Positions 1-9,518 of a stretch of 64,000 nt of DNA are shown here, piece by piece. Under the pieces are notes generated by a model. That model had not been told where the DNA came from, did no database searches, and worked only from the letters and a program-made list of their open reading frames with translations. Source of the DNA: Planococcus citri (lineage: Eukaryota > Arthropoda > Insecta > Hemiptera > Pseudococcidae); the NCBI RefSeq assembly GCF_950023065.1, contig NC_088679.1, forward strand, positions 13,392,001 through 13,456,000, in the 5' to 3' direction. Each line of letters opens with the position of its first letter. The stretch's first letter is position 1. Position numbers and translations under genes: made by a program.

Positions 1-16
1 TAGCCAGTATACTTAC

Positions 17-1562
17 CCCGCGATAACCACTGTTTTTGCCGGCGTTTTCGTTCTGTTTTCTCTTATTAGTAGTTCTTTTAATACCGCTATATTCTTTCCA
101 TCGCAGTAACAAATAATTACATCAGTTGTATTGGACGATGCTTGCTCATATCTTAATAATTCTGATCCATATATCCCATTAGCAGACAACTGAATGGTGC
201 TTACAGTATGTCCTATGCAGATTTCATAAGCTCCAGCTAACTCGCGCGCGCGTCTGACAAAATTGCTTTTTTGGTAATCATATCCTATAACTGAAGCAGT
301 TTATGAATTTACATTGTATGTTAATGATAGGTATTTTGTTCGACTACAAGATATGTACATAAGCTTATAAACGAAACTGTTCCTTGGGCCTGCAATTACG
401 TACACGTTATTCTTGGTCAACTTTTTTAAATACTCACAATCATCGGGGCCTATCAGTTTAACGTGTCGCCATTGGTGATATGCCAAAATTTCAAACATAA
501 CATCAAGAACGAAAAAATGACCGGAGGTAGAAAATATCGCAGCGAGTGATTCGATTTCTTCCATGTTGAAGCTGATTTTCGATGGTCCTGTATAACTGAT
601 GTGCATCAACTTCATCGACTTGAATAGCCTATCGTAATCAAATGGTCCGAAATCATTCGGATATACGATTCCAGCCAATATAGACGAGTTATTTTCAGAA
701 TTTGATGGATCTGTCTGTGAAAAAAAATCGTTATATGGGTTACCAAACGATTACAAAACTTGGTAGTTTTATAGAAGATGAAGCGGGTGTTTACCTTGGG
801 CCTTCTAGTCACGTCTGCGTTTATTTTATACAAATGATTTATATTTGTCAGCTTATTTCCGCAGGTTTCAAAAACTTCAGCGTCCAAGGTGAAGTTGGAT
901 GAGGTGCGAAAGTCTCTGAAATCAATAGGCATGTCTTACTCTCTGTAATTCGAATTTTCAACGTTATCTGTAATTGCAACGTTTCGTTATATCGTATGTA
1001 CTTATTCGTATATTTTTTCATATTCCATGGTTGATGGCGGTTTTTTGTAGAGTGGGGGCTCTCAGGTCGAAAAACCTTGCCTATCTACTTCTTTAAAAAT
1101 AAGAAAATTAGTTGACTGAGTTTTGTTTTGTTTTTTTTTGTATAAATGCAAATGGCAAGGTGGAAATTTTCTTGGTAAAAAATATTTCCTTTTTGTTGAT
1201 TACTAACTCATTCCAAGACACTTGAAACAGAAGAGATCTATAAGGTCATAAATTCCGCGCAATCTACTTTCTATTTGAGGGAAATCGCGAGTAAAATCCA
1301 ATCATACACGTATGAATGCAGCCTAGTTGAAAACTTACCTTTCTACTGAATCCAATGCATAATATAAAGCTTCCACTGTCTGCAGTGCGCCATCTTGTAA
1401 CTCATCCAAACACTCAGGGTCAGCATTGAATACTCGATTGGGATTTTCTTTCAACAAGGGTAATAGAGCTGCTATTTTATAACTTGGTGTGTCATTTTCG
1501 CTCTTGACGTATCTCAGTGAAATCGCGATCGTGAGAATCGCCAAATGTGTGAAGTTCTTCAT
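17..1562 (-). CDS. Class C GPCR (mGluR-like) copy A, 5' part, runs off left edge
   Basis: This is the N-terminal part of a metabotropic-glutamate-receptor-like protein, expected at the cell surface. Coding exons in transcript order are 1339-1562 (signal peptide from MKNFTHL, then YKIAALLPLL and the ALQTVEALYYALD helix), 795-915 (VFETCGNKLTN), 438-714 (GIVYPNDFGPFDYDRLF, FSTSGHFFVLDVMFEILAYH) and 17-290 (RARELAGAYEICIGH, DVIICYCDG, VVIAG). Exon ends have good GT donors and AG acceptors, and junction phases are 2, 0, 1 and 2, as in the other four copies. The rest (late ectodomain, cysteine-rich and seven-helix domains) must lie left of base 1. The start is the ATG at 1562, directly before a hydrophobic leader. 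The ectodomain matches the class C Venus-flytrap fold in order and motifs. Its closest relative in the window is copy B. Ligand and function are unknown. Confidence 0.85.
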
Positions 1563-3239
1563 CCTCGTGTGGTATTTTTTTCACGTTTGTGTGAAAAAAA
1601 AAATTGGAACATACAAACGCATTGGTATCTATGCTCTTAAATTACCTGAATAAAGTGGTAAGCATTCATCTACCATTAGGTACCTGATGATGAATAATCA
1701 ATTCGATATCATGCTTTGTAGGTACTTCTCATAAGAAATAAGGATTTACGTATTAAACTTACCATACTGAAATTTCCTCCTGCTCATTTGACGCAGATTG
1801 ATGAAAAAAAATGTACAAATAAATTGGATAATGAAACAAACTGAAACTACGAGCTTATCGAGTGCTTAAAATTGCTACTCTTAAAACACCAAACATATTT
1901 TATAGTCTACCAACTGAAATAATGTCAAAATTTAATTATGTATTTATCAGCTTTCGCTCTGCGATGATTCTCGTATAATTTTTCAGGATATGGGATCAGA
2001 TGAATATGATGCATTTGTATATCCTTGATGTTTTCAATGTTGTAATTTATTATCTCGATTTAGATTACGTTTACGTATCCGAGTGACGAGTAATAATTTG
2101 CATATCACTGTGCTGAGCAGGAATGATACATAAATACTCTCGTTTAATAATTCCAAAAGAGGCAAAAATACTGATTTTTTAATAAAATTGCAACTTAAAA
2201 TTGCTGAATTTTTTTTAAAAAAATCAAAATCACCATAAGAAATTTTTTTTAATATCCGTTGAGACAAGGGAGAGCTGAAATTCGACTCATTTCATTTGCC
2301 AGAGTTTCGATTCCTCGACATTTCAGTTCTTCATTTATCACACTTCTAGTCGTCTTTTTCTCGTATGGACTTTGAGCTAAAAAATATTCTCATTCCTTAA
2401 CTAGTAAAGATGATTTCTGTGAATTTTTTTGATCGTACGAGTAAGTTATTAACCTATTTTTGTGAACTTGAAAGATGGTCTTAAGGTACATAATTCCCTT
2501 GTCTTCTCCTCGCCATCCAGTTCAGTTTCGAGTTTGACTTTACGTATTACTTCGTCATTTTTTTGGATCACGAACATATTCATTTTTATGATTCGCTGAT
2601 CGACAAATTTCCAAGTTCCCTTGACTTCGTTTCAGTACGGAAATATTGAGCGGAAGTTATGATAAAAAAAGTAGTGTTGAATTTTTTTTATCATAGTAGA
2701 AAAAATGATGATTGAGTTACGTTATTACGTATCTACATATTGAAAAATTTGTTATTTTATTTTTCACTTTTTTTCGTCCATTTTTGAAATTTATATTATG
2801 TACAACGTACATATAAAAATTTGAGGTGACCGCCCCTCCAAGATTCAAGTTAGATTACTAACAAGGGAACCCTCGAGGTGCCCAACACCAGAATGGGATC
2901 TCAATTTTTGGAACAATTGGTAAGATTTTGTAAAAATTGCACTTTTGAAAAATCTACTGAAGCCTCCAAAACTACTCAAAACGGGTTGGAAATATGTATA
3001 GTATGTTCAACAGATACAAACTTCACTCTACTTTCGATTGATTAAAAATAAAATTAAAATAAGAAAATACGCCAAAAGGCTACATTTGTTTGAAAAAAAA
3101 TTGAAACTAGTGCAAAGTGTGCGTAGCTAGCTGCCTTTTCTACAGCTATAACCGTTATTACATCTAGGTAGTGCATAAGTGAATCAACCATGTCACAGTA
3201 ATGAGAATTTTTGAAACTCTCACTGCTTCAAAATAATAA
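1563..3239. other. Upstream spacer of copy A, homologous to the copy B upstream
   Basis: I see no coding sequence here. From about 1563 to 2750 the sequence aligns by eye with 21080-22212 upstream of copy B, so the duplication that made A and B carried about 1.2 kb of 5' flank, presumably with the promoter. Both copies hold a short reading frame opening with MNAY (ATG at 1669 here) that reaches a splice-donor-like CAG|GTAAT at 1645, suggesting a 5'-untranslated exon. Both also keep a hairpin, TTATGATAAAAAA facing TTTTTTTATCATA (2658-2696 here). Beyond 2770 the homology stops. Confidence 0.55.
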
Positions 3240-3910
3240 TTGTTTTTCGGTGTTTTCATATTTTCCAAATTACAATAGGTATTTCAGAATAATTTATAAG
3301 CTTGTATTGCTTCTAAATTAAGAAATTTCTAGTTGTTTTTCATAGTTTGCATTGTTTTAAAATTTACAAAATTTCAAATCAATTTCCCGAATTCCCCATA
3401 GCTACAATTTCATAAAGTTTTCAATAAATTTTCAGAATTTTGCATTGCTGCTGAGTTAGGAAATTTGCAATCAATTTTTAGAATTCACACTGCCTCTAAA
3501 TAGTCAAATTTTGAATAATTTTTCAGAATTCGTATTGTCTTTAAATTAAAAAATTTCAAATTCAATTTTCAAGTTCATATTGTTCACAAATTGTAAAACG
3601 TTTACTCAATTTTTGGAATTTACATTGCCTCCAATTTTTCAGAATTCTCATCTTGTTCATAAATATTACAATACTTATTTTATATAATTTTCAAGTTCAC
3701 ATTATCTGCAACTTACAGAACTTTTAATCAATTTTTGGAATTCTCAGCGTCTCTAAATACAAATTTTCATACTATTTTTTTTAGAATTTCCATTGTCTTC
3801 AAATTTATAAATTTTCAAACCAACTTTCAGAACTTGCTTTTTATTCTAAATTAAGAATTAAATCTTATAAAATATGTTAAGAATTTGAATTGCCTCTAAA
3901 TTACACAAAA
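3240..3910. repeat. Degenerate AT-rich tandem repeat
   Basis: Loose copies of a unit of roughly 55-65 bases recur about eleven times. Each contains a version of TTTTCAGAATTC followed by CATTG and CTCTAAATT. The copies have drifted a lot, so this is an old satellite-like array. From 3910 to 4188 the DNA is plain AT-rich with several TAATTTTTAC stretches and nothing I can name. Confidence 0.5.
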
Positions 3911-4193
3911 AAAAATATGGGTAATTTTTACAAAAAAATTTAACTAAATACTGGTATTTAGCACAATTAAGTACCAGATCCCATTTAATAATTTTTACTG
4001 TAATCATTTAGTAAAAATTATCATTTTAATAAATTTTGCTATAGGTACCAATAGTAAAAATCATTTTGTTTTAATAATTTTTACTAAATCATGATAATAA
4101 AAATTTCATGTTTCAATTGTACAAAAATTAGTTTAATTACTCATTTTGAAGTAATTTTTAAATTATAAGTAAAAAGTTAAAAATTATTCATGT

Positions 4194-4410
4194 TGAAAGA
4201 TTAGATCGTAGCTACATAAGAGTGGTAACACTGCTGTGTCTCCACTCGCCTAGCTACCCTAATATTAGCGGATGAAGAGTACAGATAGATGTTCTATGAT
4301 CGTGTATGTAACCGCAGTTGTGCTGTGTATATTCGTGTGATGTTTCTCTCAATAAAGGCTTTAAGCCCCCTCGTGTGTTTTCATTCAACTTACGTTGGTT
4401 TTTCCCAACA
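4194..4410 (+). repeat. 5' LTR of the copia element
   Basis: The 217-base LTR runs from TGAAAGATTAG to TTTTTCCCAACA. An AATAAA at about 4350 could be the polyadenylation signal. It is preceded by the CATGT target duplication and followed by TGGTGGAGGCGGCC, where a primer-binding site would lie; I could not assign the tRNA. Confidence 0.92.
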
Positions 4411-7392
4411 TGGTGGAGGCGGCCAGGTATATCCAAAAACGGATAAATCCTCGGAAGATTTTTTGTCAACAAAATCGTTCAATAAGAAGATCGCGTCATC
4501 GAAAAAAAATAAAGAAGAATCGAACCGTGGAGAATATACGTTCGCATCATCAATGACATGAAGAGGAATCAAATCGTGGAGAAAATACGTACATGGAAGA
4601 TAGGTACAAGTAATCGAGTATGAAGTTGGTAATATGGTTTGAATTTCTTATATATTGCGCAATATAGATAATTAGATTAATTTGGTTTTAGTGCATGTTG
4701 ATTTTAAATAGGTACCTACAGCTTGTGCTATGTATCTACGCATATTTAAAGGCATGTATGTAGCTTGAATTAAATCTGAACAATAAGACCATACTTTTTT
4801 AATGCACGAACGTAAGTTGATGTGGTCATGGTTATATAAAATAGGTATATTCGTGGTAGGCCTACCCAAACCTTACGTACGTGTACATATACGTGAATAC
4901 GATGGTTATCAGTGAGAAGGGTTCGTTTCTTTCATATACACCTTTTTTGTATCTACCGAATGCGATGGAATGCGGTGAAATAGACGATATCTGGTGTGTT
5001 GTTGTCCTAGCATGAAGTCCTGCTTTACAGACTTCTAGGTGATAAATTTTTAAAACAACACAGGTGCGAGATGAGTGCCGTATCGATACAGGCTAGACTT
5101 GCAGCTGCAACCTTTTAAAAACATGATGCATATGTGTATATTAGAGCTCTTAGCATTTAAAAGAATCGTGTGAGGCCGATGCTCGCCAGCCTGCCTGTTG
5201 TAATTGAAATCTTGCCGAACTCTAAGATGAGTATAAATGAGTAATGGTCATGTCTGCAGTTGAGTGTATTTTTTTTAACAACGCCGCTGTATTTCTCTTC
5301 ATAAATTAGGAAAAACACTGACAGTCCAGGCCATGTGTGATTTTACCAACATCCCTTAAGTCTTTGTTCCTTGATTTTTTCAAGAGGTACGTGTAGTTTC
5401 GATTTTAAAGATGAGCTCATTCTGTGTTGATTCTTCGAGTGTATAGTTGGTTGGTATTTGAGAGTGCTGCTTTTACGTGTAGGTATCTTTGTCATACGTA
5501 CTTGCAGAGTTTTCATTTCTTACATCGCGATCATTTTAGTTGTGAATTTTGGTTTTAAAATTTATCACGAACATTTGTACTTTTATACCCAGTGAATTTT
5601 TCTTATGGATTTTTACCTGAATTTTTCTTCAGGGAAATTTTACACTCGTTTTTTATGTTGTGATTGATGTGCTACGTATTTCGCGAATTTTTCAATTTGA
5701 AGTATTTTGTTGGTACTGTTTTTCAGTTTTGAAACTCATAAATTTTTTTTACGCAATTCGATGGTACATTTGTTAAACTCGGGTGCTTCATTGGGATTTG
5801 CACTGCAATTAGTCGTTGGTACTGGTCATCGATTTTAAATTGGTAAATTCGTGAACATTTCATTCGTAATTTTTTTAAATTCGTTGTCTGTGTGTGAAAT
5901 TCTCATTTGCTGTGGGAATTTTGTTTTGAGTTTTTTTTTGGAACTTAGTGCTCACGTTGTTGTGAAATTTTTTTTTCAAAACGTTTTAAGGACAATTTTT
6001 TTTACTGACGTTTTTTTCTTGATTTAATTCGATTTGATTTTCGTTCACGATCAATTTACGTAAATATTACATTCAAATTTTTGACCAGTAATTCATTTGA
6101 TTACTTTTTTTTGAACAGTTTGATCGATTTGTTTTGGTGCATTTGTGATCAATTTTTTTTCTGGGTAATTTTTCTTGTGCAGACTGTTGATTTCTTTCTC
6201 GCATTTTATCTTTTTTTCTGATTTTCTTTTGGAATTGGTTGACTGATTTCTCGTAATTTCATTGAAATTTTCGAGTCGTTTTTTTTGATAATTATTTTTG
6301 AATTTCTTTTCGATTATATACGTGTACCTAAATTTCGAGTGCTATTTTCCGATTTTTTTGAATATTTTGTGTGGGAAATTTTTTTTGCATCTTTATTTGA
6401 CTTTTCCCCTCATTTACATCGTTGCTGTGCGTGAATTGTCCCTGGTGATTTGACATCTATTTCCTTTTGGGGCAGTTCCTTCAATTTTGTCAGTGGCTCA
6501 TTCAAGTTGTTTTTTTTATTTGATCATTGCTGAGTTCGGTGAGTAATCGTAGAGATATTTTCAATTACGTAAATTAGGCATTTTTGTATGCATTTAATTT
6601 GTGATTTGGGCATACGCGCATATTGTGTCTCAGTTTGAATTTTTTTTGTGAAAATTGTGGGCCCAGGAGGTCAATCAGTATATTAGAAATAGAAGTGTAC
6701 TCTATTTTCTTCCTTTTTTGATTGACTCAGCATAGCTGATACTCGTCAGTATACAAATATAAGTGTACTATATTTGAGACTGACGAGGACTCCTTTGATG
6801 TGTGGATGAGTTGATAAGAGAAATTTTTTTAATGCGAAAATTCACGAGAGTATTCGGTTACAATTTTTTTTCACAATTACCAACACTTGGTACCAAATTT
6901 GAAAGCTGTGCTTCGGATTTTGGGTGTGGAAAATGGTGCTCAGAAATGAGCGTAACCTTCGTTAAATTTTTCCTACCTATATTAAATTTTTTTTGAAAGC
7001 TGTGCTTCAAATTTGTTTTCATTTATAGGTAGACTCGGGTATTTTTTTTTTCTTGTTTCTGTTTTCAACTGAGATGGGTTTGTAAACATGAAATTGGATC
7101 AATTTTTTTTAATAAAATTTTTTGTGATGAGATATACCTTATGGTGGTTCGTGATATTCTGAAATTTTGTTTGGGAATAATTTTTTTTAACCAGTTTTTT
7201 TTTAAAAATTGAATATGGAGAAATTTGATAAAATTTACGAGGTGCTGAAGCCCATATGCGTGATAATTTATTCTTTCTCTATCCAATCTCAGAAGCTGTG
7301 CTCTGAGATGGGGGGGAGAGAGGATATTTATGTGATGGGATAAATTACTAATTGGATTATTTTTTATCCATTCGGGTAATTCAATTTTATAG
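4411..7392 (+). other. Unusually long non-coding leader of the copia element
   Basis: Nearly 3 kb of T-rich sequence separates the 5' LTR from the gag start, far more than the few hundred bases usual for copia elements. No convincing protein is encoded. Splice-donor-like sites occur at about 4425 (CCAG|GTATAT) and 6539 (TTCG|GTGAGT), and an acceptor-like TTTTATAG abuts the gag ATG at 7393, so much of this may be an intron. A stem of TCGTCAG and CTGACGA with a short AT-rich loop lies at about 6743-6786. Confidence 0.6.
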
Positions 7393-8673
7393 ATGGAAAC
7401 TCGAAGTAGCCGAGGTCGTGGTGGCATGAGTGGTGGTGCTCCCCGAGGTCGTGGAGCACACCATAGCTGTTCTCGCCGAGTTGATGATTCTTCAGATGGT
7501 ACTGACCCCCTAGCCTTACAAGAGGCATTATTGAAGGCTTTGGATGCGATCAATCTGAACCTCCAGAAAATGAGTAATTCATCATCAGGTAAAGAAAGTA
7601 GCTTGAGTAACAACGATCTAAATAAAACTGTTAGGGAGGAGGATAATTCGCAATCAATTTCAAACCCACAGCTGAAATTGAACTATACATTTAGGGCTGA
7701 GTATAAATTGTCATCAAAAGTGAGATATGATATTTGGTATGATAACTTCAGGAGTGAATTATTGGCATTGAATTTAATTGATACTATAGAGACAGATGCT
7801 TTACCTCCTAGAGCTTTCACCGGAGCTGAGATGATGAAGAGAAAACAAGAAGCGAGGCATGTGTTGATTAATCGTATCGATGATTATTATCATAATTTGA
7901 TAGTCAAAATTGATGATCCGTGTGTTGCGTTGAATAGGCTGAAGGAATTCAGGAAAGCTGAAATTAATACTCCTTCTGCCACTCTTATGAAGGAGATTGA
8001 AGATATTCGTTTTTTAAAAGGTCAGGAGTCCATCGCTCAGTTCGTTGCACGTTTTGAGGCTTCTGTTGAGAAATACGAGATGGTATGTAGGCCACTTGAG
8101 AATGATACTAAGTGTTTGAGAATTATTATTGCATTGCAGGATAGTTATGATTTATTTGAGTGGACTGCGGAGACAAAGGGGATAAATGAAGACTATAATG
8201 CTCTTTTAAAATTGGCTCTAAAATTTGAGGCTAAGGATAAACGAAATGGTTCTACTCAAATTATTAAACCTGAACCCAAAGAACCTGAACAAAAACCTAA
8301 TATTTCAGGAGGTACTGCCATGGCGTTTAAAACTAAATATTATCGCAATCGCAATCGTAAACCATATGGCCGGAACTATACAAAATCAAAAGAGAGGTGC
8401 TACATTTGTGGGGCAAATGGCCATCGGGCAGATTTCTGCAAGGTAGATGCTAGTAGTGGAATCAAGTTCGGTTACAAATGTCGTCAGCTTACTACTCATA
8501 TTGCACAAAATTGTGATGGCAAACAGCAGAAAGGTAAAACATGGAAAATGAAAAACCCTCCTCCAAAACAACCGCAGGGTAAGAAGAACCTTGGCAAATA
8601 TAAAGCCAAAACAGGAATTCACTCTTTTAAAAGGAAGAGTGAAGGGGGAGGTCGTCGTCGCTTTAAAGCTTAA
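7393..8673 (+). CDS. Copia-type Gag (nucleocapsid) protein
   Basis: A 426-residue structural protein that would form the virus-like particle and package the element's RNA. The N-terminus is rich in Arg and Gly (SSRGRGG, APRGRGAHH). The middle has the copia gag helical region, with a typical LKEFRKAEINTPSATLMKEIEDIRF stretch at about residues 190-215. A CCHC zinc knuckle, CYICGANGHRADFC, lies at residues 336-349, and a second, imperfect Cys/His group follows (CRQLTTHIAQNC). The tail is very basic. The ATG is preceded by TTTTATAG, resembling a 3' splice site. The frame is intact. Pol follows 26 bases after the stop in a different frame. Confidence 0.92.
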   Translation: METRSSRGRGGMSGGAPRGRGAHHSCSRRVDDSSDGTDPLALQEALLKALDAINLNLQKMSNSSSGKESSLSNNDLNKTVREEDNSQSISNPQLKLNYTFRAEYKLSSKVRYDIWYDNFRSELLALNLIDTIETDALPPRAFTGAEMMKRKQEARHVLINRIDDYYHNLIVKIDDPCVALNRLKEFRKAEINTPSATLMKEIEDIRFLKGQESIAQFVARFEASVEKYEMVCRPLENDTKCLRIIIALQDSYDLFEWTAETKGINEDYNALLKLALKFEAKDKRNGSTQIIKPEPKEPEQKPNISGGTAMAFKTKYYRNRNRKPYGRNYTKSKERCYICGANGHRADFCKVDASSGIKFGYKCRQLTTHIAQNCDGKQQKGKTWKMKNPPPKQPQGKKNLGKYKAKTGIHSFKRKSEGGGRRRFKA

Positions 8674-8699
8674 AATATGTTTATATAAATTTTTCAGAG

Positions 8700-9458
8700 A
8701 TGTGTGTAATGCAAGAGGCGAGTATGCAGCATGAGATGCGGAACACAAATGCTACTGCATATATGGCAGGACATTCAAGGGATGGCGAAATAAATGGATT
8801 GGAAGATGGGAGTAAGTACATATCATTCATAGCAGACTGTGGGGCGAGTGAGCATCTTTTACGAGATTCGTATGGTTTACAGAATGTGCGCAAACCACAG
8901 TCAGCTATTACCTTAGTTAGTGCAAATTCAAACTCAAATCTTCTCATTGAAAAATGTGGAGATTTAAATGTGAAATCATTTATGAAGAGAGGGGGAGGGA
9001 GAGAATTACAATTGTGTAGCGTGTTATACTCAGAACATGCAAGTGAGAATCTGCTCTCACTGCGTAAATTTACTGATATAGGGTGTACAGTAATTTTGAC
9101 CCATTCTGAAATTAAAGTGTTGGAACCAAACAGTGACCAAATTCTGTTCAAAGGGATTTATAAAAAACCACATTGGTTAGTAAATTTTGAACTGGAAAAC
9201 GTATCTAGTTCTTACAAAACCACAAAGAAGCGTAAATTAATTGATTGTCATGGTCCTATCCCATTAAAAAAGGTAATTTTACATACTGAGTGTATACAGG
9301 GTAAAACAGAAGGATTTAAATGGCATGAAAATTTAGGGCACATATCTAGATCATATTTACAAATTTTAGCAAGAGGAGAAGAGGGTCTTAAGAAAATCAA
9401 TTTTGATAATTCCATATTGGATTGTGAAGTGTGCATTGCATCCAAGTTGACAAGATAA
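8700..9458 (+). CDS. Copia Pol, first part: protease and GAG-pre-integrase
   Basis: This 252-residue frame opens the pol region. The aspartic protease site is at residues 46-49, read as DCGA in the context IADCGASEHLL. Most copia proteases have DSGA, so the Ser-to-Cys change is unusual. The integrase HHCC zinc-binding module is at the end: His 209 and His 214 (WHENLGH), Cys 242 and Cys 245 (CEVC). The frame stops with TAA at 9456-9458, inside what should be one polyprotein, and continues in the same frame directly afterwards. The frame is also open upstream of the chosen ATG. TTTTTCAG just before the ATG resembles a splice acceptor. Confidence 0.9.
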   Translation: MCVMQEASMQHEMRNTNATAYMAGHSRDGEINGLEDGSKYISFIADCGASEHLLRDSYGLQNVRKPQSAITLVSANSNSNLLIEKCGDLNVKSFMKRGGGRELQLCSVLYSEHASENLLSLRKFTDIGCTVILTHSEIKVLEPNSDQILFKGIYKKPHWLVNFELENVSSSYKTTKKRKLIDCHGPIPLKKVILHTECIQGKTEGFKWHENLGHISRSYLQILARGEEGLKKINFDNSILDCEVCIASKLTR

Positions 9459-9518
9459 CCCTTTGGTAATTCTAGACGAGTAGCGGCTCGTCCACTTGAA
9501 ATTGTAAATAGTGATGTA

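Noticed and set aside
4289..4561. Open frame across the 5' LTR and leader
   Set aside because: It overlaps the LTR terminus, has no recognisable motif and most of it repeats in the 3' LTR. LTR sequence, not a gene.
4411..7392. Hidden env-like or extra gene in the copia leader
   Set aside because: No frame longer than about 64 residues on the plus strand and no membrane or signal segments.
7065..7613. 182-residue frame opposite the gag start
   Set aside because: It is antisense to gag, with composition set by the Arg/Gly-rich gag codons. No domain or start context.
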